64,000 bases of DNA, from the NCBI RefSeq assembly GCF_030296575.1, contig NZ_AP027729.1, positions 1,550,001 to 1,614,000 on the forward strand, in the 5' to 3' direction. The translations under genes and the position numbers were made by a program. The DNA comes from Paraoerskovia sediminicola (GTDB lineage Bacteria > Actinomycetota > Actinomycetes > Actinomycetales > Cellulomonadaceae). The notes under the pieces were generated by a model. That model saw only the letters and a program-made list of their open reading frames with translations, was not told the origin of the DNA and did not search any database. This document shows positions 17,010 to 26,360 of the stretch, one piece after another. The first letter of the stretch is position 1. The number at the start of each line of letters is the position of its first letter.

Positions 17010-19311
17010 TCAGATCGTGCGGCGCGACCGCACCAGGGCGATGCCGCCGACGAGCGCGCACAGCGCCGCCAGGGCCGCGGCGCCGATCGCGAGGGGTCCG
17101 GCCGGGTTGGCGTCGACCTGGGTCTTCAGGTCGTTCGCCCCGGCCGCGACCTGGGAGGTCCCGTCGCCGAGCTTGGCGGCACCCTCGTCGAGCTGGGTAG
17201 CGCCGTCGAAGAGCTGCGCGGTGCCGTCGCTGAGCTCGGCGGTACCGGAGACGAGAGTCACCGTGCCCTCGTTCAGCGTGCCCGCGCCGTCGGCGATCTT
17301 CCCGGTGCCGTCGGCGAGCGCGGTCGACCCGTCGGCGAGCAGCAGCAGACCTGCGTCGAGGTCCTGCGTGCCCGTAGCGAGGCGTGCGTTGCCGTCGGCG
17401 AGGTCGCCCGCGCCGGTGCTGAGGCGGGCGAGGCCGGCGTCGAGGTCCTTGGCGCCGCTGGCGAGGCGTGCGTTGCCGTCGGCGAGGTCGCCGGCACCGG
17501 TGCTGAGGCGGGCGAGGCCGGCGTCGAGGTCCTTGGCGCCGCTGGCGAGGCGTGCGTTGCCGTCGGCGAGGTCGCCGGCACCGGTGCTGAGGCGGCTGAC
17601 CCCGTCGCTCAGCTCGACCGACTTGGTCGAGAGCGTGTCGGCGCCGTCGGCGAGCAGGTCCGAACCGCCCGCGACGAGGAGCGTGCCGTCCGCGACGTCC
17701 TGCGAGCCCTCGGCGAGGCTGCCCGCACCGCTCGCGAGCCGGCCGGTCCCGTCGGCGAGGGTCCCGGCACCCTCCGAGAGCGCACCCGCACCGGTCGAGA
17801 GCGCGGACACACCCGAGGACAGGTCGGCGGACCCGGCCGCGAGCGCGCTGTTCCCGTCGCGGAGCGTCTTCGCGCCGGTCGCGACGTCCTGGGCCCCGGC
17901 ATCGACCTGCACGGTGCCTGCGGCGAGGTCGCTCGCACCGGCGCTCACCTGGGCGGCTCCGGCGGAGAGCTCGCCGAGCTTGGTGTCGAGGGTCTTCGCG
18001 CCGGCCGCGAGCTGCTGTGCGCCGGGCACGGCGCCTTCGAGGCGACCGTTGAGCAGGGTCAGCCCGCCGCTGGCGTCGCCGACGAGCTGCGACGAGCCCC
18101 CGTACAGCTGCGCGGCCGCACCGGCGAGGCCCTCGAGCTGAGCCTTGAGCGTCGGGTCGCTGGTGCTTGCGGCGAGGCCGGCGAGCGAGGCCTGGAGGTC
18201 GCCCAGCCCGGCCTTCACCGTCCGGGCCCCGGCGAGCGCGGTCGCCGAGCCTGCCGCGGCGTCGGAGACGCCGGTCGAGAGCTGGGCCGCGCCGGCCGAG
18301 AGCACCGGGCTGCCGGTCGTCGGGTCCGTGGCGAGCGCTGCACCGGCGGCCACCTGAGCGGCACCCCCTTTACTTGTGCGGAGCCCGTGACCAGCGATGA
18401 CGTGCCGGCGGCCAGCGTCTCGGCCCCGGCGGCGAGGCGCGTCGCTCCGGCGGCGGCGTCGGATGCCCCGGCCGCGACCGCTGCTGCACCCTCGTCCGCC
18501 GCAGCCGCGCCGTCGCGGACCTGCGCGGCGCCGTCGTCGAGGGCGGCGGCACCGGCGTCCACGTCGGTCGCTCCGGCGGCGAGGGATCCTGCGCCGTCCG
18601 CTGCGCTCTGCGCACCATCGGCAGCGAGGAGCGCCCCGTCGCGGAGGTCGCCCGACTTGGTCGCGAGGGTCTGGGCCCCGTGGGAGAGGAGGCCGGCACC
18701 TTCGGCGGCCAGTCCCGCACCGTCGTCGAGGTCGGATGCGCCCTGGGCGGCGCGGCTCGCGCCGGACGCGAGCTCGGTGGAGCCTGCCTTCGCGGTCCCG
18801 GCGCCTTCGGAGAGGTCGGATGCGCCCTGGGCGGCGCGGCTCGCGCCGGACGCGAGCTCGGTGGAGCCTGCCTTCGCGGTCCCGGCGCCTTCGGAGAGGT
18901 CGGATGCGCCCTGGGCGGCGCGGCTCGCGCCGGACGCGAGCTCGGTGGAGCCCGCCTTCGCGGTCGCGGCGCCTTCGGAGAGCTCGGACGCCCCGTCCGC
19001 GGCGTCGGCAGAACCGGAGGCCAGTCGTGCGGCGCCGTCGTCGAGATCTGCGGCCCCCGCGTCGAGCCGTCCGGCTCCGGCGTCGAGGTCGCCCGCTCCG
19101 GCCGACGCCAGGCTCACGCCCTCGACGAGCTGCGCCGCGCCGTCGTCCACCTGAGCGGCTCCGGCGTCGAGCCGGGTCGCGCCGTCGGACACCTTGCCGT
19201 CGAAGACGAGGAGGTACGTGCCGAGGCCGAGGACCAGCAGGGCCAGGACGACGATCGCGGTGAGGGGAGGGCGAGGGCGCCCCGGGGCGTGCGGAACAGG
19301 TGCGTCGACAT
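17010..19311 (-). CDS. Giant X-X-X-Leu-X-X-Gly heptad-repeat membrane protein (two frame breaks in this sequence)
   Basis: About 767 residues. The short N-terminus MSTHLFRTPRGALAL is followed by a transmembrane helix (LTAIVVLALLVLGLGTYLLV). About 90 heptads follow (GAxxLxxG, for example STGAGDLADGNARLASGA), and a C-terminal helix (AIGAAALAALCALVGGIALV) ends in RSRRTI. It belongs to the heptad-repeat class of TIGR03057, often part of YhgE/Pip-like surface proteins. Function is unknown; an extended rod anchored at both ends in the membrane is likely. The start at 19311 has AGAGAGGA before it. It needs one base added in the G run at 19264-19267 to enter the main frame. A second break lies in the C run at 18364-18368 (VTGSAQVK to GGAAQVAAG). 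Two blocks of 84-bp repeats lie inside. Confidence 0.75.
17377..17601. repeat. 84-bp tandem repeats, block A
   Basis: Units begin at 17377, 17461 and 17545, each starting GCGAGGCGTGCGTTGCCGTC, nearly identical over two and a half copies. 84 bp equals 28 residues, exactly four heptads, so copy-number changes keep frame and heptad register. Confidence 0.9.
18732..18983. repeat. 84-bp tandem repeats, block B
   Basis: Units begin at 18732, 18816 and 18900, each starting TCGGATGCGCCCTGGGCGGC. The first two are essentially identical and the third diverges near its end. Same unit length as block A but different sequence, so the two arrays arose separately. Confidence 0.9.
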
Positions 19312-19428
19312 CGACGGTCCTCTCTGGAGCCGCGCATCGTCGCGCGGCGCTGAACGGATCCCGGTCCGTGGAGTCGCTGCTACTGCCCGTACCGGGTAAG
19401 TCGACGCTGACGCTAACCACTGGTCGAG

Positions 19429-19448
19429 GTGCTTGAACAGGCAAGTAC
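19429..19448. promoter_or_regulatory. Inverted repeat upstream of the heptad-repeat gene
   Basis: GTGCTTG-AACAGG-CAAGTAC, six of seven positions paired, about 120 bases upstream of the start at 19311. It could be an operator. No adjacent regulator gene supports this. Confidence 0.25.
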
Positions 19449-19562
19449 TAGATACCGCTCTACAACGATCTGGTCACGGCGCGAGCCCCTCGTGCGGCGC
19501 GGATGAGTCCCATTGGTGCCCTGCTCCCGGGCCTGCGGTCAAGGTTCGTCTCAGCTCGAGGC

Positions 19563-20225
19563 TCAGGCGCGTGCGGTGACCACCGGGCACGTCGCGAGGT
19601 GGTCGTCCACCAACCCGCACGCCTGCATGGCGGCGTACATCGTGGTCGGCCCGACGAACCGGAAGCCGCGCTTCTTGAGGTCCTTCGAGAGCGCCGTCGA
19701 CGCGTCGCTCGTCGCCGGGACGTCCTGCCAGGTCGCGGGCCGCGACGCACGGCGCGACCCGTCTCCGCGGTCGGGCGCGTAGGACCAGAACAGCTCGTCG
19801 AGGCTCGTGCCGGCGTCGTTCAGGGCGACGAGGGCGCGAGCGTTGCCGATCGTGGCCTCGATCTTGGCGCGGTTGCGGATGATCCGGCCGTCCGCGAGGA
19901 GCCGGGTCACGTCGTCCTCCCCGAAGCCCGCGACGGTCCGGGGGTCGAAGTCCGCGAAGACCTCCCGGAACGCGGGACGCTTGCGCAGCACCGTGAGCCA
20001 CGAGAGGCCGGACTGGAAGCCCTCGAGCGCGATGCGCTCGAACAGCGCCGCCTCCCCGTGCACCGGCACGCCCCACTCGTCGTCGTGGTACGCCGCGTAG
20101 AGGGGGTCGCCGTCACCGAAGCAGCGGCCGGCGACCTGCTCGTCCGGCTCGGCGGCCGGCGGGTTCTCGTCGGTGGCTCCGGTGGCGGTCTTGCTGCCGG
20201 TCTTGCTGCTGCTCGCTGGGGTCAT
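19563..20225 (-). CDS. tag: DNA-3-methyladenine glycosylase I
   Basis: 220 residues; removes 3-methyladenine from alkylated DNA as the first step of base-excision repair. The core starts with RCFGDGDPLYAAYHDDEWGVPVH, with the early Cys/His of the zinc site. LFERIALEGFQSGLSWLTVLRKR and the C-terminal KDLKKRGFRFVGPTTMYAAMQACGLVDDH are characteristic. The first 30 residues are a Ser/Thr/Ala-rich extension not seen in short homologues, so translation could start somewhat downstream. It is monocistronic, about 110 bases after the small orphan gene on the same strand. Confidence 0.93.
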   Translation of the reverse strand: MTPASSSKTGSKTATGATDENPPAAEPDEQVAGRCFGDGDPLYAAYHDDEWGVPVHGEAALFERIALEGFQSGLSWLTVLRKRPAFREVFADFDPRTVAGFGEDDVTRLLADGRIIRNRAKIEATIGNARALVALNDAGTSLDELFWSYAPDRGDGSRRASRPATWQDVPATSDASTALSKDLKKRGFRFVGPTTMYAAMQACGLVDDHLATCPVVTARA

Positions 20226-20337
20226 GGGAGCCACTGTGGCCCCCGCGACCGACACGATCCACCGCGGTCCCGTGCCCGGTGGACCGCGGCCGCGGTCGCC
20301 CGGGTGTGGGCGACCCGCGCCGTCGCGGAGCGCACGC

Positions 20338-20517
20338 TCAGCGCGTGATCTCCCACGTGCCCACCGCGGTGTACGCGGAGTCCATGACGGCCTCGGTCGT
20401 GCCCTCGGCGAGCTCGTAGTGCTTGAGGTTCCCCGCCCAGTAGCGCAGCGCACGGCCGAGCTCCTCGGTGGCGTCGCCCGCCACGAGATCGAGGTCGATG
20501 TCCATCACGAATCGCAT
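20338..20517 (-). CDS. Small conserved-looking protein of 59 residues, unknown function
   Basis: Starts MRFVMDIDLDLVAGDATEEL and ends YTAVGTWEITR. The ATG is preceded by a near-consensus GGAGGGCAGC, and codon third positions are strongly G/C. Both support a real gene. It is acidic, with a beta start and a helical middle (EELGRALRYWAGNLKHYEL). I do not recognise the family. It lies between the acyl-CoA ligase and tag on the same strand. Confidence 0.65.
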   Translation of the reverse strand: MRFVMDIDLDLVAGDATEELGRALRYWAGNLKHYELAEGTTEAVMDSAYTAVGTWEITR

Positions 20518-20579
20518 GCTGCCCTCCGGTCGTCACCCGGGGGCGGGTGCTCCCGGTCCCCGCACCGTACGACTTTTCT

Positions 20580-20596
20580 TCGGGCCCGCGGGCCCG
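20580..20596 (-). terminator. Hairpin downstream of the acyl-CoA ligase
   Basis: CGGGCCC-GC-GGGCCCG is self-complementary and on the minus strand is followed by AAGAAAAG, about 60 bases past the ligase stop. The tight loop makes this a weak terminator call. Confidence 0.35.
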
Positions 20597-20652
20597 GATC
20601 CCGTCGCAGCCCGTCGAGGGCCCCGTCGTCGCCCGGGCACCGGACGGCGCGC

Positions 20653-22223
20653 TCACCGGTCCCGCGACTCCTCCAGCCGCCGCACCAGCTCGCGCTTGAG
20701 GATCTTGCCGGACGGACCGAGCGGGAGCTCGGGCAGCACCTGGACGGAGCGCGGGTACTTGTACCCGGCGACCTCGTCCTTCATCCAGGCGACGAGGTCC
20801 TCTCCGGTGACCGGGTCGGCGCCGTCGGCGAGGACGACGGCCGCAGCGATCTCCTGGCCGTACGTCTCGTGGTCGACCCCGAACACCGCCGCCATGCCCA
20901 CGGCGGGGTGGCGCACCAGGACCTCCTCGACCTCGCGCGGGTACACGTTGTAGCCGTTGCGGATGATCATGTCCTTGGTGCGGTCGAGGATCGTCACGTA
21001 GCCGTCCTCGCCCTTGGTGCCGAGGTCGCCGGACCGGAACCAGCCGTCGACGATCGCCTCCGCCGTCGCCTCCGGGCGGTTGAGGTAGCCCTGGAACAGG
21101 TTGTGCCCGCGGATCACGATCTCGCCGAGCTCGCCGGCGGGCAGCATCTCGATCGCGTCCCGCACCAGCGGGTCGGCGATCTCGACGTCCACGCCCCAGA
21201 TCGGCGTACCGACCGTCCCGGGCCGCGTCTCGCGCCCGATCTTGTTGAACGTCGCGACAGGGCTGGTCTCCGTGAGCCCGTACCCCTCGTGGACCGATGC
21301 GCCGAACGCCTCGGAGAACTTCTCCAGCACCGCGACGGGCAGCGCCGCGCCGCCCGAGACGCCGAACCGCAGCGGCGGCCTCTCGGGGTTCTTCGCCGCC
21401 GCGGCCACGATCCCGATGTGCATCGTCGGCACACCCATGAGCACGGTCACGCCGTGCCGGACCATGAGCGCGAGCGCGGCGTCGGCGTCGAACCGGGGGA
21501 TGAGGACGATCTTCGCCCCGGCCCGCAGCCCGGCGTTCAGGGTGCACGTCTGCCCGAACGTGTGGAAGAAGGGCAGGCACCCGAGGATCACGTCGTCCGC
21601 GTAGATCGGCAGCGTGTCGATGAGGATCGTGCTGACCTGCTCGACGAGCGCGAGGTGGCTCCCGAGCGCGCCCTTGGGCTCGCCGGTCGTGCCGCTCGTG
21701 TAGAGGATCGTCGCGGTCGACGTCGGGTCGAGCGGGACGTAGGTGTCGATAGGCTCCGCGGCCTTCGCCTCGTCCTCGAGGCGGGGGACCGGGACGTCGT
21801 CGACCTTGTCGTCGGGCAGCAGCAGCGTGAGCGCGTCGACGCCCGCGCCGGCGGCGCCCTTGCCCCCTCGGCGAGCAGCGGGGCGCCGACGAGCAGCAGC
21901 TTCGCCCCCGAGTCACGCAGGATGTACTCGATCTCGCGGCCCTTGAGCAGCGCGTGGACCGGGACGACGGTCGCGCCGAGGGCGAGGATCCCGTAGTAGC
22001 AGCGCGCGAAGTCGGGGACGTTCGGCAGCAGCACCGCCACGGCGTCGCCCGGCCCGATGCCGCGGGCCCGCAGGGCGCCCGCGTACGCCTTGGTCTCCTC
22101 CCACAGGGTCGCGTAGGTGATCTCCTGGTCGCCCATGACGAGGGCGACGGAGTCGGCGTGGTTCGTCGCGGACTCCGCGAGGATCGCCGCGACCGAGAGG
22201 GTGGAGTTGCTGGGGTTCGACAT
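20653..22223 (-). CDS. Long-chain fatty acid-CoA ligase (AMP-forming), frame break in this sequence
   Basis: About 523 residues of the ANL superfamily; activates a carboxylic acid to acyl-AMP and then acyl-CoA. Motifs: ILYTSGTTGEPKGA (P-loop), GYGLTETSPV, GWFRSGDLG, DRTKDMIIRNGYNVYPREVEE and the catalytic lysine near the end in PLGPSGKILKRELV. Start at 22223 with AAGGACGACG upstream. The frame breaks in the C run at 21863-21867; restoring one base joins GAPLLAEG to AKGAAGAGVDALTLLLPDD. Chain-length preference cannot be read from sequence. The neighbours do not form an obvious pathway. Confidence 0.9.
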
Positions 22224-22506
22224 CGTCGTCCTTCCCTGGGCCCGCAGGGGTGCGCGGGCGCGACCGGTGGGTGCACCTGATGGCTCAACGTCGCCTGTGA
22301 CCTGGCTCACTGTCAATTCGGACACCCGGCCGTCCCCGCCTCGTCGCCCGTGCTTCACCCGTCGGACGCCGCCCGGTCGCCTCGGCAGGGGAGGCTGCCG
22401 GACGGCGGTGCTCGCGGCAGAGCGTGGCTGTTCACGACAGGCGGGTCAGCCACGCTGCCGCATCACCGAGGCGCCGTCGCCGATGCCCCCGACCCCTGGA
22501 GCCCCC

Positions 22507-24966
22507 ATGCCTCGCACCGGACGTCGTCGTCCCGGTCCTGCCCGTCCCACCTCCACCTCCACCTCCACGGCCACCTCCACCTCCACGGCCAGGGCGACCG
22601 TCGCGACGCTCGGCGCGTTCGCCGTGCTCGGCGGTCTGATCCTCGCCCCGGCCGCCACGGCCTCGGAGGCGCAGGGCGCGCTCGCGACCCGAGGGACGTC
22701 GTCCGACACCTGGAGCCAGCCCAGGACGAAGGAGACCTTCCACCGGCTCGCCACCTACCCGGTCTTCCAGAACCGGCCGGACGGCGAGCCCGCGACCGCG
22801 GAGACGGTCGCCGAGATCTCCAGCATCAGCGAGGACGGCAGGACCCTCGTCTACACGGACGCCGCGGGCAAGCGCATCGGGTTCCTCGACGTCACCGACC
22901 CGGACGCCCCCGTCGGTCTCGGGACGCTGGGCCTCACCGAGCTCGGCGACGCCGACGACGAGCCGACCTCGGTCGCCGTGGTGGGCGACGTCGTCCTCGT
23001 CGTGGTCGACACGTCCGTGAGCTTCACCGAGCCCTCGGGACGCGTCGACGTGGTCGACCTCGCGACCCGCACCCGGGTGCGCTCGATCGACCTGGGCGGC
23101 CAGCCGGACTCGATCGTGGTCACCCCCGACGGCACCCAGGCCGCGATCGCGATGGAGAACCAGCGCGACGAGGACCTCGCCCCCGAGGGCCTCGACGACG
23201 GCGACCTTCCCCAGCTCCCCGCCGGATTCGTGCAGATGCTCGACCTCTCCGGCGCTGTGGACGGTTGGAGTGCCACGCCGCTGCCGCTCGTCGCCGCCGA
23301 CGGCACGGCCCTGCCGGCGCTCGCGGACCTCGACACCCCGACCGACCCGGAGCCCGAGTACGTGGCCGTGAACCCGTCGGGCACCAAGCTCGTCGTGACG
23401 CTCCAGGAGAACAACGGGATCGTCGTCGTCGACCTCGCGACCGCGACCATCGACCGCGCGTTCACCGCGGGGACGGTGAGCGTCAGCGGCATCGACACCG
23501 TGAAGGACGGCGGCATCGACCAGACCGGGTCGATCACCGACGTGCCGCGCGAGCCCGACGCGATCGCCTGGGTCGACGACACGCACGTCGCCACCGCGAA
23601 CGAGGGCGACTGGAAGGGCGGGTCCCGGGGCTGGTCGGTCTTCGACACCACCACGGGCGACGTCGTCTGGGACGCGGGGGCCGAGATGGAGCGGCTCGCC
23701 GTCCGCGTCGGCCTGCACACCGAGGACCGGGCCGCGAAGAAGGGCGTCGAGATGGAGGGCATCGCCGTCGCGACGTTCGGGCGCACCCCGTACGCGTTCG
23801 TCGGGTCGGAGCGCTCCAACTTCGTCGCCGTCTACGACGTCTCGGAGCCCGCCGCGCCGCGGTTCGTCCAGGTGCTCGCCACCACCAACGGGCCCGAGGG
23901 GCTGCTGCCCGTCCCGTCGCGAGACCTGCTGCTGACGTCCAGCGAGGAGGACTCGGCGGAGGACGGCGTGCGCGCTACGGTCGGTGTCTTCGGCCTGGGC
24001 CCGAGGTTCGCGAAGGACGGCGGTACCCCCGCGTTCCCGACCGTCGTCTCCGCGGACGACGCGGCCGGCGCCCCGATCGGGTGGACCGCGCTCGGCGCGC
24101 TGTCGGCCGACCCCCGGGCGAAGGACCGCCTGTGGACGGCGACCGACGCCGCGCAGGTGCCGACGAAGATCCTGTCGCTCGACACGGGCGCCAAGGGCCC
24201 CGCGGTCGTCGACCGCTCGCTCACCGTGTCGGACGGCGGCGCGCCCGTCGGTCTGGACGTCGAGGGCTTGTGGGCCCGCCCGCAGGGCGGGTTCTGGCTC
24301 GGTGTCGAGGGTGCGACGGGCGCCGAGAACGCGCTCGTGCGCATCGACGCGACCGGCGTGGTGCAGGAGTCCGTGGCCCTGCCCGCGGAGGTGGCTGCGG
24401 GGCTCGGCAAGTGGGGTGTCGAGGGGGTGTCGGGCACGACGGACGCCGCCGGCGAGCACCTGCTCGTCGCGCTCCAGCGGGGGCTGACGACCGACGACGG
24501 GCTCGGCGGCTACGTACGGATCGGGCGCTACGACGTCCGCTCCCAGGAGTGGACGTGGTTCGGGTACCCGCTCGAGACCACCGACACCGAGGGCGACTGG
24601 ATCGGGCTCTCGGAGATCACGGCCGTCGACGGCGACACCGTCGCCGTGATCGAGCGCGACAAGCTCAACGGCCCGTCCGCCGCCGTGAAGCGCGTCTACA
24701 CCGTGGACCTGCCCGCGGATGCCGCGGCCGACGGTTCCGTGACGCCCGTCGAGAAGGAGCTCGCGATCGACGTCCTGCCCGACCTGCGGGCCACGCACGG
24801 ATGGACGCAGGAGAAGCTCGAAGGCCTGACGATCGGCGGGGACGGGCAGGTCTGGGCCGTCACCGACAACGACGGCGTCGAGGACGCGACCGGCGAGACG
24901 GTGCTGCTCGAGCTCGGCAAGGCCAAGAAGCTGCTGGGCGGTGACGGGTCGGTCGCCCGCCGCTGA
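22507..24966 (+). CDS. Secreted phytase-like esterase-domain protein
   Basis: 819 residues, apparently exported: a basic Pro/Ser/Thr N-terminus is followed by a hydrophobic segment (TLGAFAVLGGLILAPAATA). The body is beta-propeller-like with repeated blades (SIDLGGQPDSIVVTPDGTQAAIAMEN, PEYVAVNPSGTKLVVTLQENNGIVVVDLATATID). The C-terminal half resembles the 'esterase-like activity of phytase' domain (VGLDVEGLWARPQGGFWLGVEGA, LPDLRATHGWTQEKLEGLTIGGDGQVWAVTDNDG). The start at 22507 has GGAG six bases upstream; 22483 is an alternative. Probably an extracellular phosphodiesterase/phytase-like enzyme, but the activity is uncertain. Confidence 0.75.
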   Translation: MPRTGRRRPGPARPTSTSTSTATSTSTARATVATLGAFAVLGGLILAPAATASEAQGALATRGTSSDTWSQPRTKETFHRLATYPVFQNRPDGEPATAETVAEISSISEDGRTLVYTDAAGKRIGFLDVTDPDAPVGLGTLGLTELGDADDEPTSVAVVGDVVLVVVDTSVSFTEPSGRVDVVDLATRTRVRSIDLGGQPDSIVVTPDGTQAAIAMENQRDEDLAPEGLDDGDLPQLPAGFVQMLDLSGAVDGWSATPLPLVAADGTALPALADLDTPTDPEPEYVAVNPSGTKLVVTLQENNGIVVVDLATATIDRAFTAGTVSVSGIDTVKDGGIDQTGSITDVPREPDAIAWVDDTHVATANEGDWKGGSRGWSVFDTTTGDVVWDAGAEMERLAVRVGLHTEDRAAKKGVEMEGIAVATFGRTPYAFVGSERSNFVAVYDVSEPAAPRFVQVLATTNGPEGLLPVPSRDLLLTSSEEDSAEDGVRATVGVFGLGPRFAKDGGTPAFPTVVSADDAAGAPIGWTALGALSADPRAKDRLWTATDAAQVPTKILSLDTGAKGPAVVDRSLTVSDGGAPVGLDVEGLWARPQGGFWLGVEGATGAENALVRIDATGVVQESVALPAEVAAGLGKWGVEGVSGTTDAAGEHLLVALQRGLTTDDGLGGYVRIGRYDVRSQEWTWFGYPLETTDTEGDWIGLSEITAVDGDTVAVIERDKLNGPSAAVKRVYTVDLPADAAADGSVTPVEKELAIDVLPDLRATHGWTQEKLEGLTIGGDGQVWAVTDNDGVEDATGETVLLELGKAKKLLGGDGSVARR
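22546..22591. repeat. CCACCT microsatellite in a signal-peptide region
   Basis: Hexanucleotide units (CCACCT/CCACGG) encode a Ser/Thr run just before the hydrophobic core of the phytase-like protein's signal. Copy changes of six bases keep frame and alter only the n-region length. Confidence 0.7.
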
Positions 24967-24984
24967 TCGCGCAGCCGCACGTCC

Positions 24985-25023
24985 CGGCCCGCCGGCCGCC
25001 TCGTCGAGGTGGTCGGCGGGCCG
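24985..25023. terminator. Bidirectional terminator between convergent genes
   Basis: CGGCCCGCCG (24985-24994) pairs perfectly with CGGCGGGCCG (25014-25023), with a 19-base loop that can itself fold. It lies between the plus-strand phytase-like gene and the minus-strand peptidoglycan-binding gene. Confidence 0.75.
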
Positions 25024-25033
25024 TCGTGCTTCG

Positions 25034-25876
25034 TCAGTCGAAGATGCGCAGCGTGAGGGTGTGCCAGGTGATCGGCCCGACCACGCCGTCGACCGGAGGG
25101 GCGAACATCGTCTGGAACTCGCGCACGGCGGCGTCCGTGAGCGGGCCGAACGACCCGTCGACCGTGAGCCCACCGGGGAGCAGCGTCTGCGCGGCGCGCA
25201 CCGCCTCGCCGTGGTCGCCCTGGCGGACCGTCACGATCAGCTCGGGCCAGTCGAGCTGTCCTATCGTGCCGCTCACGAAGCGGGCCCGCAGGTCCTGCTG
25301 GAACTGCCGTGCGGCCTCGGTGCTCAGCGGCCCGAACGACCCGTCCGCGACGATCGACGCGCCGTGGTGGCGCAGCAGGTGCTGTGCGGCCAGGACCCGC
25401 CAGTTGGTCGCCTGCTGCGCGCCGGGCTTCACGAGCGGCCACGGGCGCGGCCCGGGGACCGACGTGCTGAGGAACGACCACGTCTCACGGCCGGCGGCGC
25501 CGTCGAGCTGCAGACCCCAGGACTCCTGGAAGAACCGCACGCGATCCCGGGTGATCGGCCCGTAGGACCCGTCGACGACGAGCGGCGGCACGCCCGGCGA
25601 CGGGACCAGGCCGAACTCCTGGACGGCGCGCACGGCCTCGCCGGTGTCCCCGATCCGGGCGGGCACGACGAGGTTCGGCCACGTGGCGGGGCCGACCACG
25701 CCGTCCGCGGTCAGGCCCGCCGACGACTGGAACGTCGTGACGGCGGCGGCGGTGATCGGCCCGTACGAGCCGTCGGCCGCGAGGGTGCCCCCGCGGGCGC
25801 GCAGGTGGTGCTGGATGCCCTGGACGACGACACCGGAGGACCCCGGCCCGATCGTGCTCCACGGTTCGACGTTCAT
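25034..25876 (-). CDS. Peptidoglycan-binding (PG_binding_1) repeat protein
   Basis: 280 residues containing four copies of the PG_binding_1 three-helix module, each with a VDGSYGPIT/ADGSFGPLS-type signature followed by a VxxFQxxxGLxxDGxVGPxTW-type segment. No enzymatic domain and no signal peptide are visible, so export would need a non-classical route or a misplaced start. The ATG at 25876 is supported by GGAGAGAGCG. The frame is open without a stop into the upstream PspC and hrpA region, but the RBS and the start of the first repeat mark the real N-terminus. Confidence 0.8.
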   Translation of the reverse strand: MNVEPWSTIGPGSSGVVVQGIQHHLRARGGTLAADGSYGPITAAAVTTFQSSAGLTADGVVGPATWPNLVVPARIGDTGEAVRAVQEFGLVPSPGVPPLVVDGSYGPITRDRVRFFQESWGLQLDGAAGRETWSFLSTSVPGPRPWPLVKPGAQQATNWRVLAAQHLLRHHGASIVADGSFGPLSTEAARQFQQDLRARFVSGTIGQLDWPELIVTVRQGDHGEAVRAAQTLLPGGLTVDGSFGPLTDAAVREFQTMFAPPVDGVVGPITWHTLTLRIFD

Positions 25877-26022
25877 CGCTCTCTCCTCGCTGCGAGTCGT
25901 CACCGACCTGCGGTCGGTCTCGCTCGTAGGGAGGGTGCGCCGTCCGCCGCGGGACGTCGTCCGCCGGAATCCACCCGGGACGCCGGTCCCGGCCGCCGCT
26001 CGCGGCCGCCCCGGCCGCGAGG

Positions 26023-26211
26023 TCAGGCGTCCTTGGGCATGACGATCCACAGGACCACGTAGGCGATGAACTGCGGGCCGGGGAGAAGGCATGACAGGAC
26101 GGCGATCAGCCGGACCATGTTCGCGCTGATGCCGAAGCGGCGCCCGAGGCCGGAGCAGACGCCGGCGATCCACTTGTCGTTCTGGGGACGGGAGAGGGTG
26201 GGGGTGCTCAT
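26023..26211 (-). CDS. PspC-domain small membrane protein
   Basis: 62 residues: LSRPQNDKWIAGVCSGLGRR, then FGISANMVRLIAVLSCLLPG and a hydrophobic IAYVVLWIVMP, the complete PspC pattern. Proteins of this family sit in the membrane and take part in envelope-stress signalling or act as toxin-like components. Here it is a single-domain version between the peptidoglycan-binding gene and hrpA, which fits an envelope role but does not prove one. Confidence 0.88.
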   Translation of the reverse strand: MSTPTLSRPQNDKWIAGVCSGLGRRFGISANMVRLIAVLSCLLPGPQFIAYVVLWIVMPKDA

Positions 26212-26360
26212 GGGACCGAACGTACGGCGTCGGGCGCCCGGATACATCAGGGAGCCCCCTGGTTGCGACCCTGAGGCTCCCGACGTCCTCCGTGCGGCAG
26301 GCTCCGCCGCATCGGCCTCCGGCGTCTCGGCCTCCGCCGTTTCGGCCGGTGGGCCGGTGG

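Noticed and set aside
17377-18983. CRISPR-like regularly spaced repeats
   Set aside because: The repeats are contiguous 84-bp coding units without unique spacers, in phase with heptads of one protein.
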